A stretch of 64,000 bases of DNA, from the NCBI RefSeq assembly GCF_016864195.1, contig NZ_CP045202.1, forward strand, positions 1,457,001 through 1,521,000, given 5' to 3'. The notes below the pieces were generated by a model. That model did no database searches and had not been told where the DNA came from. It worked only from the letters and a program-made list of their open reading frames with translations. Positions 1 to 9,495 of this stretch are shown one piece after another (position 1 is the first letter of the stretch; every line of letters begins with the position of its first letter). The stretch comes from Dechloromonas sp. TW-R-39-2 (GTDB taxonomy: Bacteria > Pseudomonadota > Gammaproteobacteria > Burkholderiales > Rhodocyclaceae). Made by a program: the position numbers and the translations under genes.

Positions 1-1
1 A

Positions 2-328
2 CCCAGCCGCGTCAGCGTTTCCGTCTTTGGTGAATTCACCCTGGCCGATTACAAGGAATTCGAAGAACTCGTCAATTACAAGGTCAAGTTTGAAGGTCCG
101 GTCGACCTTTCCTTTGACCTGAGCCAGATGGCTGACCTGACCATTGATGTGGCACTGGAAGAAATCAAGTTTTCGCGTGCCCATGCCAACGATTTCAAGC
201 GCGTTGCCGTTGTTACCGACAGTCAGTGGGTCACCTGGAGCGCCTGGTTGTCGCAGACCTTCGTCAATGCCGATGTGGAAGTCTTCGCCAATGTCGATGA
301 GGCCAAGGCCTGGCTCGACGCTGAATGA
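2..328 (+). CDS. SpoIIAA-like (STAS/SEC14-type) protein, 5' end cut
   Basis: The open frame runs in from the left edge and 108 residues are visible, so the start codon lies upstream of the window. The sequence resembles the SpoIIAA-like family (PF11964), small single-domain proteins with an alpha/beta STAS/CRAL-TRIO type fold. Typical stretches are VFGEFTLADYKEF near the start, then KFSRAHANDFKRVAVVTDS and QWVTWSAWLSQTF. The family is about 110-130 residues, so only a few residues are missing. Members have no enzymatic motif and their role is not established. The stop overlaps the start of the sulfurtransferase gene (ATGA), so the two are probably translated from one message. Confidence 0.75.
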   Translation, partial: PSRVSVSVFGEFTLADYKEFEELVNYKVKFEGPVDLSFDLSQMADLTIDVALEEIKFSRAHANDFKRVAVVTDSQWVTWSAWLSQTFVNADVEVFANVDEAKAWLDAE

Positions 329-1164
329 GCCATACCACGCTGGTTGATGCCACCACGCTGGCGGCATATCTTGATGACCCGGCGTGGTTGGTCGTCGATG
401 TTCGCCACCAGTTGGCGGATACCGGCTACGGTGAGCGCTTGTACGCCGAGTCGCATATCCCCGGTGCAATTTTCCTGCACTGCGACCGTGATTTGTCGGG
501 GCCGATGACCGGTATTAACGGTCGTCATCCGCTGCCGGATGTCGAAGTGCTAGTTCGGAGACTGGGCGAGATCGGTATCGATGCCGCCACGCAGGTGGTG
601 GTTTATGACGATGTCCAGGGCATGATTGCCGGCCGCTTGTGGTGGTTGTTGCGCTGGCTGGGGCACGACCGTGTGGCTTTGCTCGACGGTGGTTTGCAAT
701 CCTGGTTGGCGGCAGGCGGGGCGATGGATGCGGAGCACCCGGTTTTGCAGCCGAAGCATTTTGTGCGTGGCGAAGGTTTGCCGCCAGTTGATGCGCAACA
801 TGTATCGGCCGGCCTTGAGGCTGCACAGATCTGCCTGGTCGATGCGCGCAGCCCTGATCGCTTTCGCGGCGAGAACGAGACGATGGATCCGGTCGGAGGG
901 CACATCCCCGGCGCGGTCAACCGTTTTTTTCGGGACAATTTGCAGGCTGACGGGCGCTACAAGCAGGCGGCCGAATTGCGTACCGAGTGGTTGGCCATGC
1001 TGGATGGCGTGGCGCCGGAGCAGGTGGTGCATCAGTGCGGCTCCGGCGTTTCTGCCTGCCATAATTTGCTGGCCATGGAAGTGGCCGGACTGACCGCTTC
1101 CCGGCTCTATGCCGGCTCATGGAGTGAATGGTGTGCCGATCCGGCGCGCCCGGTGGTGCGCTGA
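325..1164 (+). CDS. sseA: Two-domain sulfurtransferase (3-mercaptopyruvate/thiosulfate type)
   Basis: The 279-residue protein has the tandem rhodanese layout: an inactive N-terminal domain (about 5-130) and a catalytic C-terminal domain (about 155-279). The active loop is CGSGVSA at 238-244, with Cys238 as the expected persulfide-forming nucleophile. This loop is closer to the CGSGVTA of mercaptopyruvate sulfurtransferases than to the CRKGVTA of thiosulfate-specific rhodaneses, so 3-mercaptopyruvate is the likelier sulfur donor. Acceptors would be cyanide, thiols or thioredoxin; a trxA gene is about 56 kb away. The gene overlaps the upstream STAS-like gene by 4 bases. The symbol is by family; substrate preference is inferred. 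Confidence 0.85.
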   Translation: MSHTTLVDATTLAAYLDDPAWLVVDVRHQLADTGYGERLYAESHIPGAIFLHCDRDLSGPMTGINGRHPLPDVEVLVRRLGEIGIDAATQVVVYDDVQGMIAGRLWWLLRWLGHDRVALLDGGLQSWLAAGGAMDAEHPVLQPKHFVRGEGLPPVDAQHVSAGLEAAQICLVDARSPDRFRGENETMDPVGGHIPGAVNRFFRDNLQADGRYKQAAELRTEWLAMLDGVAPEQVVHQCGSGVSACHNLLAMEVAGLTASRLYAGSWSEWCADPARPVVR

Positions 1165-1218
1165 CTGATTTTCGTGGCTGGGAATTTTTTAGTCGGCTGC
1201 CGTCGGGTTGCTGCTGAT

Positions 1219-2280
1219 TTAGCTCGGCTGCAAGCTGTTTTCCAGTTTGGTCAGCGCCCATTCAATGTGTTCCCTGACCAGCGGCGAGGCGTCATCCTGT
1301 CGCATTTTCAAGGCATTCAGGGCGTCGACCGTGGTAGGGCCGTTGCCCAGTGCGATGGCGATATTGCGCAGCCAGCGCTCATGGCCGATACGGCGGATCG
1401 GGTTGCCGGCCAGACGGTCGTTGAACTGGCTTTCAGTCCAGGCGAACAGTTCGATCAGGCTGGCTGAGTCGAGTCGGTGGCGCGGCTGGAATTCGCTGTC
1501 GCCGAGTTGGGCGAAACGATTCCATGGGCAGCAGGTCTGGCAGTCGTCGCAACCATAGATCCGGTTGCCGATCAAATCACGGAACTCGGCCGGAATGGCG
1601 CCGGGCAGTTCGATGGTCAGGTACGAAATGCAACGGCGGGCATCAACCTTGTAGGGCGCAATGATGGCCTGCGTCGGGCAGGCGTCGAGGCAGGCGTTGC
1701 AACTGCCGCAATGATCCTTGATCGGCTCGTCGGGCGGCAGCGGCAGGTCGCAGTAAATTTCCCCCAGAAAACGCCAGGAACCCTGCTTGGAAAGCAGCAA
1801 AGTGTGCTTGCCGCGCCAGCCGATGCCGGCCTGGGTTGCAAAATGGACTTCCATGACCGGTGCGGAATCCGAAAAGACGCGGTAGCCGAAAGGGCCGGCA
1901 AGTGTCGCAATGGCATCGGCCATTTTTTGCAGTCGGCTGCGCACGACCTTATGGTAGTCGCGACCTTGGGCGTAACGTGAAATGGCCGCCTGCTGCGGAT
2001 CGTCGGCCATTTTGTCATGTGGCAGGTAGTCGACCGCGACAGAGACAACCGTCAGGGTTCCCGGTTGAAGTGCCGCTGGATCGGCGCGCAAATCGGCATG
2101 GCGAGCCATATAATTCATCTCGCCGTGACAGCCGGCAGCTAGCCAGGCGCGCAGGTGTTCGCTGGCCTGACTGACTTCGGCGCGGGCCACGCCGACAACG
2201 GCAAAGCCCAGTTTTTCTCCGGCCTGACGGATTTTTTCCTTGAGTGCCGCGTAATCGATTTTGGAGTCCTGATCGTGCAT
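1219..2280 (-). CDS. queG: Epoxyqueuosine reductase QueG
   Basis: QueG carries out the last step of tRNA queuosine synthesis, reducing epoxyqueuosine to queuosine with cobalamin and iron-sulfur clusters. The 353-residue reading has the family's length and both 4Fe-4S signatures: HCGSCNACLDACP with Cys191, 194, 197 and 201, and GCDDCQTCCPW with cysteines from 244 to 251. The likely catalytic Asp is in VFSDSAP near 138. The frame is open 56 codons further upstream, but MHDQDSKIDY fits the family start and has GGGG five bases before it. Its ATG abuts the GTG start of tsaE on the other strand. The other queuosine gene here, queF, is 22 kb away. Confidence 0.92.
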   Translation of the reverse strand: MHDQDSKIDYAALKEKIRQAGEKLGFAVVGVARAEVSQASEHLRAWLAAGCHGEMNYMARHADLRADPAALQPGTLTVVSVAVDYLPHDKMADDPQQAAISRYAQGRDYHKVVRSRLQKMADAIATLAGPFGYRVFSDSAPVMEVHFATQAGIGWRGKHTLLLSKQGSWRFLGEIYCDLPLPPDEPIKDHCGSCNACLDACPTQAIIAPYKVDARRCISYLTIELPGAIPAEFRDLIGNRIYGCDDCQTCCPWNRFAQLGDSEFQPRHRLDSASLIELFAWTESQFNDRLAGNPIRRIGHERWLRNIAIALGNGPTTVDALNALKMRQDDASPLVREHIEWALTKLENSLQPS

Positions 2281-2790
2281 AGCCCCGATGTTACCGCTGT
2301 TTTCCAATTGCCCGACGAACCTGCGACCCAGCGACTGGGCGAATGTCTTGCCCCTTTGTTGAGTGGTGGTCGGGTCGTTTTTCTTGAAGGCGATCTCGGG
2401 GCCGGTAAAACAACGTTGGCCCGCTCGCTGATTCGGGCGCTTGGGCATGCGGGGCCGGTCAAAAGCCCGACCTATTCTCTGGTTGAAGTTTACGTAATTT
2501 CGAGCTTATACTTATATCACTTTGATTTTTATCGTTTCGAGTCACCCGAGGAGTTTCTCGATGCGGGCTTTAGTGAATACTTTAATGAAAATGCAGTCTG
2601 CCTGGTTGAGTGGCCGGAGCGTGCTGAAGGCTGCGTTCCGTCGCCAGACCTGCGGCTGCGCCTTCATTATGCAGGTTTCGGGCGTGTCCTCGAAGCCGTG
2701 GCAGATACACCGGAAGGGGCGCAATGTATAAAGGCGCTCACCTCAGCCTGGGGCGACGACAACTCCTCCGCTATGCCGGCGCCTCGCTGA
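2275..2790 (+). CDS. tsaE: tRNA threonylcarbamoyladenosine biosynthesis ATPase TsaE
   Basis: TsaE is the small P-loop ATPase that works with TsaB and TsaD to make the t6A modification at position 37 of ANN-decoding tRNAs. From the GTG at 2275 the protein has 171 residues. It shows the Walker A motif GDLGAGKTT (39-47), then KSPTYSLVE and VYHFD-like YLYHFDFYR, and CLVEWPERA, all family hallmarks. The start is supported by GGAG at 2263-2266 and by alignment of FQLPDEPAT with the N-terminus of known TsaE. The last 67 bases overlap amiC, as tsaE and amiC commonly do. The start codon lies back to back with queG's, so its promoter must sit inside queG. Confidence 0.9.
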   Translation: MHSPDVTAVFQLPDEPATQRLGECLAPLLSGGRVVFLEGDLGAGKTTLARSLIRALGHAGPVKSPTYSLVEVYVISSLYLYHFDFYRFESPEEFLDAGFSEYFNENAVCLVEWPERAEGCVPSPDLRLRLHYAGFGRVLEAVADTPEGAQCIKALTSAWGDDNSSAMPAPR

Positions 2791-4076
2791 TCCTCTCGGT
2801 TTCGCCGCTGGCGGGCGCTGCGGCCAAGCTGCCCTCGGTGCTGGCGGTCCGCATCTGGCCGGCTGCCGATTACACGCGCGTTACCCTTGAACACGACGGC
2901 CCGCTCAAGTACACCCATTTCACGGTGGAAAACCCGGATCGTCTGGTGGTCGATATCGAAGGGGTCGAATTCAATAGCGTGCTGGATAGCCTGGCGCGTA
3001 AGGTGGCTACCGACGATCCCTATATCAAGCTGTTGCGTGCCGGCCGCTTCAAGCCCGGTGTGGTGCGCCTGGTCATGGAGCTCAAGACCCGCGTCAATCC
3101 GCAGGTTTTTGAAGTCAAGCCGGTTGGCGAATATGGTCACCGACTGGTTCTTGATGTCTATCCGCTGAATCCGCCCGATCCCTTGATGGCCCTGCTTGAG
3201 GGACGCAAGGATGCGGTTGAACCGCTGAAGATGGATCAGGATTTTCGGGCAGCAGAGAAACCAGCCGAAGATTTGTCGAAGCGTGCAGAGCGTACTGAAA
3301 AATTGCCGGAAGCTCCCGAGGTACATACCACCAAGAAATCGGGCAAACCGATTGTCGATCGCTTGGTGACGATTACCCTGGATCCCGGTCATGGTGGCGA
3401 AGACCCCGGTGCCGTGGGCAAGGGGGGGTCGTACGAGAAAAACGTCACGCTCGAAGTGGCCAAGCGCCTCAAGGCCCGGATCGATGCCGAGCCAAATATG
3501 CGCGCCGTGCTGACGCGTGATTCCGACTTCTTTGTGCCGCTGCAGATGCGAGTGCAGAAGGCGCGCCGTGTGCAGTCCGATCTGTTCCTGTCGATTCATG
3601 CCGATGCCTGGATCAAGCCGGATGCGCGAGGCTCGTCGGTTTTTGTGCTGTCCGAAAAGGGGGCATCGAGCACGCAAGCCCGCTTGCTGGCCCAGCGCGA
3701 AAATGAGGCGGATCTGGTCGGTGGTGTCAATCTCGGTGCGAAGGATCTCTTTCTGGCGCGGACGTTGCTCGACTTGTCACAAACGGCAACGATCAACGAC
3801 AGCATGAAACTCGGCAAATACTTGCTGGGCGAATTGGGCACAATCAATACCCTGCACAAGAACAATGTTGAACAGGCCGGTTTTGCCGTTCTCAAAGCCC
3901 CCGATATTCCGTCTGCGCTGATTGAAACAGCCTTTATTTCGAATCCCGAGGAAGAGCGTCGGCTGAATGACGATGCTTATCAGGAAAAGTTGGCTGAGGC
4001 GATTGTCAGGGGGATTCGGCAGTATTTCATCAAGCATCCCCCCGGGCCAAAATCAAAGCTGGCCTCGTTGGGTTGA
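2724..4076 (+). CDS. amiC: N-acetylmuramoyl-L-alanine amidase AmiC (periplasmic)
   Basis: This enzyme cuts the amide between N-acetylmuramic acid and the stem peptide, splitting septal peptidoglycan for daughter-cell separation. The 450-residue protein begins with a twin-arginine-type signal (GRRQLL at 10-15, hydrophobic to about 34), as in E. coli AmiC. An AMIN targeting domain (about 38-148) and a charged linker follow, then the zinc amidase_3 domain (about 213-440). Expected zinc ligands are His223 (DPGHGGEDPGA), Glu238 and His292 (SIHADA); the catalytic Glu is 401 (LIETAFISN). GGAAGGGG precedes the ATG. The tsaE-amiC order is common in proteobacteria, usually with mutL next; here a GGDEF gene converges instead. 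Confidence 0.92.
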   Translation: MYKGAHLSLGRRQLLRYAGASLILSVSPLAGAAAKLPSVLAVRIWPAADYTRVTLEHDGPLKYTHFTVENPDRLVVDIEGVEFNSVLDSLARKVATDDPYIKLLRAGRFKPGVVRLVMELKTRVNPQVFEVKPVGEYGHRLVLDVYPLNPPDPLMALLEGRKDAVEPLKMDQDFRAAEKPAEDLSKRAERTEKLPEAPEVHTTKKSGKPIVDRLVTITLDPGHGGEDPGAVGKGGSYEKNVTLEVAKRLKARIDAEPNMRAVLTRDSDFFVPLQMRVQKARRVQSDLFLSIHADAWIKPDARGSSVFVLSEKGASSTQARLLAQRENEADLVGGVNLGAKDLFLARTLLDLSQTATINDSMKLGKYLLGELGTINTLHKNNVEQAGFAVLKAPDIPSALIETAFISNPEEERRLNDDAYQEKLAEAIVRGIRQYFIKHPPGPKSKLASLG

Positions 4077-4082
4077 GCGCGC

Positions 4083-5135
4083 TCAAAACAACTCGACTTC
4101 ACCCTTGTTGAGATCCTTGGCGGTCAGTTGGCCGCCGGAAATGAGTGCTTCGTAGCTTTCGATCCGGTTACGTCCGTGTTGCTTGGCGTAATAGAGCGCC
4201 TCGTCAGCACGATCAATCACATCGGTTGGCGTGTCATTGGGTAGCAGCTGGCTGAAGCCGATGCTGACGGTGACATGGCCGACGCGGCTGAAGCGCTGCG
4301 CTTCGACATCATGCCTGAAACGCTCCAGCGTGCTGACGGCGGATTCCATGCTGGCCGGTTGGAGCAAGGCAATAAACTCTTCGCCGCCGAAACGAAAGAG
4401 CTGGTCGTCGAAGCGAAAGGATTGGCGCATGACTTGCGCGATCATGATGAGCACTTCGTCGCCGATCAGGTGGCCGAAGTTGTCATTGACCTGCTTGAAG
4501 TGATCGATGTCGCAGACCGCCAGCCAGTGGCAACTATCGGTCGAATTCTTGCGACGAAGCGGTTCGTCGCTGTGTGTTCCGAGGAATCGGGTTTCATCGC
4601 TGTCGGCCTGTCCGAGCAGTTCGAACAGGTGCTTGTCGAATGTCTTGCGGCTCAAGAGGCCGGTCAGCGTATCTGCTTCGCCGTAGTCGAGCAGCGCAAT
4701 GTGGTTGCCGAAATACTCGATCAAGCCCATCAGGCTGATGCGCTGGTCGGCGGGAAAATCATCCGACAGGATCAAGTCCACCATGTACAACGGGTGGTCT
4801 TGGCTCATTACCGGGAAAACCAGGCGGTGATCGCCGTTGTGCTGGATTTCCATGACGACCGACATTTCCCGGGCACAGCGGGCCAGCAGGGGATTGTTGC
4901 TGATAGGTTGGCAGTAGTGGCGGTCGGGAAGGTAGGCGTTGCGGACAAAGCGGCCTTCGGGCGATATCCCGGCGCAGGCAAAGACAACCATTTTCCGTTT
5001 GGTCATGTAGCAACGGTGAATGGTCAGGCGGCGTGGGGAAAACAGCTCAAGCAGCGCGTCGACCATGGCAGCATTGATCTCGGTGCGATCCCTGCGTGCT
5101 GAAATTTTAACAATATGGCCGATAAGTTGAAGCAT
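4083..5135 (-). CDS. Diguanylate cyclase with N-terminal GAF-like sensor region
   Basis: The C-terminal half (about 175-335) is a GGDEF domain, predicted to make cyclic di-GMP from two GTP. The active-site motif is GGEEF at 250-254, a functional variant. An inhibitory I-site RFDD (241-244) lies exactly five residues upstream, so product feedback inhibition is expected. The substrate-binding CDIDHFKQVND segment is also intact. The N-terminal 160 residues have no membrane segment and look GAF-like (weak call), with several cysteines and an MTKRKMVVFACAG stretch, so the enzyme is probably cytosolic. It converges with amiC, ending six bases from its stop, and diverges from ribF. The signal it senses is unknown. 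Confidence 0.85.
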   Translation of the reverse strand: MLQLIGHIVKISARRDRTEINAAMVDALLELFSPRRLTIHRCYMTKRKMVVFACAGISPEGRFVRNAYLPDRHYCQPISNNPLLARCAREMSVVMEIQHNGDHRLVFPVMSQDHPLYMVDLILSDDFPADQRISLMGLIEYFGNHIALLDYGEADTLTGLLSRKTFDKHLFELLGQADSDETRFLGTHSDEPLRRKNSTDSCHWLAVCDIDHFKQVNDNFGHLIGDEVLIMIAQVMRQSFRFDDQLFRFGGEEFIALLQPASMESAVSTLERFRHDVEAQRFSRVGHVTVSIGFSQLLPNDTPTDVIDRADEALYYAKQHGRNRIESYEALISGGQLTAKDLNKGEVELF

Positions 5136-5182
5136 GACGCTTTGTGTGCTGCTTGCCTTGAGTGCGGTGAAGGATTATAGCC

Positions 5183-5199
5183 AAATGTTTATGACATTT
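5183..5199. promoter_or_regulatory. Inverted repeat between the GGDEF gene and ribF
   Basis: AAATGT and ACATTT form perfect six-base arms around a five-base spacer. The repeat lies 48 bases upstream of the GGDEF start and 90 bases upstream of ribF. It could be an operator for either divergent gene. Only symmetry and position support this. Confidence 0.3.
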
Positions 5200-5258
5200 C
5201 GGCCTGAATGGTTGAAATTTAATGAGTTTCCGGCCCCCCGCTATTTGATGTAGACCGT

Positions 5259-5264
5259 TATAAT
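5259..5264 (+). promoter_or_regulatory. Consensus -10 box before ribF
   Basis: TATAAT stands 24 bases upstream of the ribF ATG, leaving room for a short leader. I see no convincing -35 hexamer at 16-18 bases, so this is a -10-only call for the ribF-ileS-lspA-fkpB-ispH transcript. Confidence 0.4.
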
Positions 5265-5288
5265 CCAACGTTTTTCGCTAGCAATTCC

Positions 5289-6209
5289 ATGCGCGTCTTT
5301 CGCGGCTATTCGCGTCCCGTTCCCGATCCTGTTGTTCTCGCCATTGGCAATTTCGATGGCGTGCACTTGGGACATGCTGCGCTCATGGAGCAACTGCTCG
5401 CTGCGGCTGGGAAATTTCAGGTCCAGCCGGCGGTGCTGACTTTCGAGCCGCACCCGCGTGAGTTTTTTGCGCCGCAGTCGGCGCCTGCCCGTTTGACCAC
5501 GCTCCGTGAAAAGCTTGAATTGCTGGCCGACGCCGGTGTGCAACAGGTCATGGTGTGCCCCTTCAACGCTGCTTTTGCGGCGTTGTCGGCAGATCAGTTC
5601 ATCGAGCAGGTTTTGGTTGGCGCGCTTCGGGTCAAGCACCTGATCATTGGTGACGATTTCCGTTTCGGGCGCGGCAGGGTTGGCGATTTCTCGCTGCTTC
5701 AGGCTGCGGGACTGCAGTATGGCTTTACCGTCGAGTCGATGCAGAGTGTCACGGTCGACGACGAGCGCGTGTCCAGTTCCGGTGTGCGGCGTGCGCTGGC
5801 CGATGGAGATATGGCGCACGCAGCCCGCCTGCTGGGTCGTCCTTATATCATTGATGGCCAGGTGGCTCATGGCGACAAGATCGGTCGCCAGCTCGGTTTT
5901 GCAACTGCCAATATTCGCATTCGCCACAATCCCTTGCCGATGACCGGCGTGTTTGCCGTTCAGGTGAGCGGTCTGGGTGAGGCTCCGCTGTGCGGGGTTG
6001 CCAACCTGGGTATCCGCCCTACGGTGGGCGGAACGCGTCCTTTGCTGGAAGTGCATTTGTTTGATTTTGACCGTGATATCTACGGTACGCATATTTCCGT
6101 TCGCTTTGTGCACAAGCTGCGCAACGAACAACGTTTTCCCAATTTTGACGCCCTGAAGGCACAGATTGCGGCAGATGCCGCAGCGGCCCGGACGTTTTTC
6201 AAGCTGTGA
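5289..6209 (+). CDS. ribF: Bifunctional riboflavin kinase / FAD synthetase
   Basis: RibF phosphorylates riboflavin to FMN and adenylylates FMN to FAD. The 306-residue protein has the usual length and order. An N-terminal nucleotidyltransferase domain (about 1-180) carries GNFDGVHLGH at 20-29, which includes the HxGH-type motif. A C-terminal kinase domain (about 185-306) carries KIGRQLGFATANI and GVANLGIRPT. The ATG fits the family start MRVFRGY. It is nine bases upstream of ileS and leads the same conserved gene order as in E. coli. There is no sign of an FMN riboswitch in the 150-base leader region. Confidence 0.96.
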   Translation: MRVFRGYSRPVPDPVVLAIGNFDGVHLGHAALMEQLLAAAGKFQVQPAVLTFEPHPREFFAPQSAPARLTTLREKLELLADAGVQQVMVCPFNAAFAALSADQFIEQVLVGALRVKHLIIGDDFRFGRGRVGDFSLLQAAGLQYGFTVESMQSVTVDDERVSSSGVRRALADGDMAHAARLLGRPYIIDGQVAHGDKIGRQLGFATANIRIRHNPLPMTGVFAVQVSGLGEAPLCGVANLGIRPTVGGTRPLLEVHLFDFDRDIYGTHISVRFVHKLRNEQRFPNFDALKAQIAADAAAARTFFKL

Positions 6210-6218
6210 GCATGCAAA

Positions 6219-9017
6219 ATGGCTGATTACAAAGATACCCTGAACCTGCCGGATACGGCTTTCCCGATGCGTGGCGATCTGCCCAAGCGGGAGCCACAAT
6301 GGGTTGCCCTGTGGCAGGAAAAGAAGCTTTATCAGCGCATTCGCGAGATCAGCGCCGGTCGTCCGCGTTTCGTGCTGCACGATGGTCCGCCCTATGCCAA
6401 TGGCGATATTCACATCGGTCACGCGGTCAACAAGGTTTTGAAGGACATTATCGTCCGTTCGAAAACCTTGTCCGGCTTTGATGCCCCTTATGTGCCGGGC
6501 TGGGACTGCCACGGCTTGCCGATCGAGCATCAGATTGAAAAACTGCATGGCAAGGCCATTCCGGCCGACAAGGTTCGCGAATTGTCGCGCGCCTATGCGG
6601 CCGAGCAGGTCGAGCGCCAGAAGAAGGATTTCATCCGCCTCGGTGTGCTGGGTGACTGGGGTAATCCTTACCTGACGATGAATTACGCAGCCGAAGCCGG
6701 CGAAATCCGCGCGCTGGGCAAGATTCTCGAACAAGGCTACCTGTATCAGGGCCTGAAGCCGGTTAACTGGTGTCTGGACTGTGGTTCGGCGCTGGCCGAG
6801 GCGGAAGTCGAGTACGAAGACAAGACTTCGCCGGCGATCGACGTGGCTTTCGAAGTGCATGCCAATCATGCCGAAAAGCTGGCCAAGGCTTTCGGCCTGA
6901 CGCATTTGCGCGGCCCGGCCTTCGCCGTGATCTGGACGACGACGCCGTGGACGTTGCCGGCCAACGAAGCGGTCAGCGTCCATCCGGAACTGACTTACGA
7001 CCTGATCGAAACCGAAAAGGGCGCGCTGATCCTGGTCCGTGAACTGGCTGAGTCGGCGCTCAAGCGCTACGCGCTGGAAGGCACGACAGTTGCCTCGACG
7101 ACCGGCGACAAGCTCGACCAGATTCTGCTCAAGCACCCGTTCCAGGAACGCGACGTGGCGATCATCTGCGGTACGCACGTGACGACCGAGGCCGGTACTG
7201 GCTTGGTGCATACGGCGCCGGCGCATGGTGTGGACGACTACAACATTGGCCGGAAATATGGTCTGCCGGTGAACAATCCGGTCGGCAACGACGGCAAGTT
7301 CCTCGGCAACACCCCGGCGCTATCGGTTGGCGCTCTGGCCGGTCTGACTGTCTGGCAAGCCAATCCGCTGGTTTTGCAGGAACTCGAATTGCGCGGTCGA
7401 CTGCTCAAACAAGAGAAAATCCAGCACAGCTACCCGCACTGCTGGCGCCACAAGACACCGATTATTTTCCGCGCCACGACGCAGTGGTTCATCGGCATGG
7501 AGAATCGCAAGAGCGAAAGCGAGCCGACGCTGCGCTGGATCGCCGAGCGTGCCGTTGATGAAACCCAGTTCTTCCCGGCCTGGGGCCGCGCCCGTCTCGA
7601 AGGCATGATGAAGACCCGCCCGGACTGGTGCGTTTCGCGTCAGCGTAACTGGGGCGTGCCGATCCCGTTCTTCCTGCACAAGGAAACCGGCTTGCCGCAT
7701 CCGCGCACGGCTGAACTGGTCGAACAGGTTGCCCAGCGGGTTGAGAAGGCCGGCATTGAAGCCTGGTTCAGTCTCGATCCTGCTGAGTTGCTCGGTGCCG
7801 AGGCCGATCAGTACAACAAGATGAAGGATACGCTCGACGTCTGGTTCGACTCCGGCACGACGCACTGGCATGTGCTGCGCGGTACGCATGTGGCCGATCT
7901 GGGCTACGTCGCCGATCTGTATCTCGAAGGTTCCGATCAGCATCGCGGCTGGTTCCAGTCCTCGCTGCTCTCCGGCTGTGCGATCGATGGTCGGGCGCCC
8001 TACAAGGCGCTGCTGACCCACGGTTTCGTGGTCGACGGCAAGGGCCACAAGATGTCCAAGTCGAAGGGCAACGTCATTGCGCCGCAGCAGGTTTCCGACA
8101 AGATGGGGGCCGACATCCTGCGTTTGTGGACGGCGTCGACCGATTACTCCGGTGAACTGACCATTTCCGACGAAATCCTCAAGCGCGTCGTCGAAGGTTA
8201 CCGCCGTATCCGTAACACGCTGCGTTTCCTGCTGGCCAATGTGTCCGACTTTAATCCGGTGGCTGACATGCTGCCGGTCGGCGAGTGGCTGGAAATCGAT
8301 CGCTATGCATTGGCCCTGACCCGTCAGCTGCAGGATGGCTGCCGTGCCGATTACGATCGCTACGAGTTCCATCGCGTCGTCCAGGCGCTGCAAACCTTCT
8401 GTTCGGAAGATCTCGGCGGCTTCTATCTCGACATCCTCAAGGATCGTCTGTACACCACGGCACCCAAATCGCAGGCCCGCCGCTCGGCCCAGTCGGCCTT
8501 GTGGCACATCACGCAGAGCTTCGTGCGTCTGCTGGCGCCGATCACTGCCTTTACTGCCGAAGAAGTCTGGCAGGTGCTGGGTGGCAAGGCCGATGATTCG
8601 GTGATGTTCCAGCTCTGGCACGATCTGCCGAAGCCGGAAGGCGAGGCCGGTCTGCTGGCCAAGTGGGCCTTGGTTCGTACGGCGCGGGCCGATGTCACCA
8701 AGGCACTGGAAGCGCAGCGCGAAGCCGGGAAAATTGGTTCGGCACTTCAGGCCGCGGTTGAAATTCATTGTGCCGGCGAAAAATTCGAGGCGTTGTCCGC
8801 TTTGGGCGACGATCTGAAATTTGTCTTTATTTGCTCGTCGACCGCGGTGGTCCAGGCTGAGGCCGAGCAAGTGCTGGCAACGCCGCTGGCGCATGCCAAG
8901 TGCGAGCGCTGCTGGCACGTCCGCGAGGATGTCGGGGCCGATGCGGCACATCCCGGCTTGTGTGGGCGTTGCGTCAGCAACCTGCACGGCGAGGGCGAGG
9001 TGCGTCGCAGTGCCTGA
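6219..9017 (+). CDS. ileS: Isoleucyl-tRNA synthetase
   Basis: This class I synthetase charges tRNA-Ile in the cytoplasm. The 932-residue protein has HIGH at 65-68 and KMSKS at 611-615, which together form the ATP site, and the CP1 editing domain between them ([11 protein letters not shown] is typical). The C-terminal zinc finger has Cys895, 898, 915 and 918 (CERCWH...CGRC), as in the bacterial mupirocin-sensitive type. The last eight bases overlap lspA. No T-box or other leader control is visible; it is probably co-transcribed from the ribF promoter. Confidence 0.98.
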   Translation: MADYKDTLNLPDTAFPMRGDLPKREPQWVALWQEKKLYQRIREISAGRPRFVLHDGPPYANGDIHIGHAVNKVLKDIIVRSKTLSGFDAPYVPGWDCHGLPIEHQIEKLHGKAIPADKVRELSRAYAAEQVERQKKDFIRLGVLGDWGNPYLTMNYAAEAGEIRALGKILEQGYLYQGLKPVNWCLDCGSALAEAEVEYEDKTSPAIDVAFEVHANHAEKLAKAFGLTHLRGPAFAVIWTTTPWTLPANEAVSVHPELTYDLIETEKGALILVRELAESALKRYALEGTTVASTTGDKLDQILLKHPFQERDVAIICGTHVTTEAGTGLVHTAPAHGVDDYNIGRKYGLPVNNPVGNDGKFLGNTPALSVGALAGLTVWQANPLVLQELELRGRLLKQEKIQHSYPHCWRHKTPIIFRATTQWFIGMENRKSESEPTLRWIAERAVDETQFFPAWGRARLEGMMKTRPDWCVSRQRNWGVPIPFFLHKETGLPHPRTAELVEQVAQRVEKAGIEAWFSLDPAELLGAEADQYNKMKDTLDVWFDSGTTHWHVLRGTHVADLGYVADLYLEGSDQHRGWFQSSLLSGCAIDGRAPYKALLTHGFVVDGKGHKMSKSKGNVIAPQQVSDKMGADILRLWTASTDYSGELTISDEILKRVVEGYRRIRNTLRFLLANVSDFNPVADMLPVGEWLEIDRYALALTRQLQDGCRADYDRYEFHRVVQALQTFCSEDLGGFYLDILKDRLYTTAPKSQARRSAQSALWHITQSFVRLLAPITAFTAEEVWQVLGGKADDSVMFQLWHDLPKPEGEAGLLAKWALVRTARADVTKALEAQREAGKIGSALQAAVEIHCAGEKFEALSALGDDLKFVFICSSTAVVQAEAEQVLATPLAHAKCERCWHVREDVGADAAHPGLCGRCVSNLHGEGEVRRSA

Positions 9018-9495
9018 TGTCAAGCGCTGGTACGCCCTGGCGGTGCTGATCGTCATCCTTGATCAGTTGAGCAAGTGGGTCGTGCTGGACAGCATCCAGT
9101 TTGGCCAGACGATCTACGTCGCACCGTTCTGGAACTGGGTGCTGACCTGGAATCCGGGTGCGGCCTTCAGTTTCCTGGCAGATCAGCCGGGCTGGCAGCG
9201 CTGGTTCTTTACCGCGCTGGCGCTGGGTGTGTCAGGCTGGATTGCCATCGAGCTCCGCAAACATCCTGAGCTCAAGCTGCTCTCGCTGGCCTTGGCCCTG
9301 GTGATGGGCGGTGCGCTGGGTAATGTGATCGATCGCGTTCGTTTTGGTGCGGTCGTCGACTTCATTCAATGGCACGTTGCCGGCTATTACTGGCCGGCCT
9401 TCAACGTTGCCGATTCGGCCATCACGGTCGGGGCCATTTTGCTGGTGGTCGAGCAGTTGACCGCAGCAGCCAAGAAAACCGGGGAAAATACCTGA
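9010..9495 (+). CDS. lspA: Prolipoprotein signal peptidase (signal peptidase II)
   Basis: LspA is the inner-membrane aspartic protease that removes signal peptides from diacylated prolipoproteins. Starting at the GTG at 9010, inside the end of ileS, gives 161 residues, the usual size, with four membrane segments. The [11 protein letters not shown] stretch is conserved. The catalytic pair should be Asp117 (VVDFI) and Asp135 (FNVADSA); NVIDR at 106-110 is also conserved. A start upstream in the same frame would run deep into ileS, so GTG is preferred. The stop overlaps the fkpB start (TGATG). A likely substrate in this window is the OmpA-type lipoprotein at 25.9 kb. Confidence 0.95.
   Translation: MPDVKRWYALAVLIVILDQLSKWVVLDSIQFGQTIYVAPFWNWVLTWNPGAAFSFLADQPGWQRWFFTALALGVSGWIAIELRKHPELKLLSLALALVMGGALGNVIDRVRFGAVVDFIQWHVAGYYWPAFNVADSAITVGAILLVVEQLTAAAKKTGENT

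Noticed and set aside
5241..7226. 661-codon open frame on the minus strand over ribF and ileS
   Set aside because: It lies opposite two certain genes, has no family resemblance and a shadow-type composition.
7320..9056. 578-codon minus-strand frame opposite ileS
   Set aside because: Antisense shadow of a GC-rich gene, with no motif or ribosome binding site.
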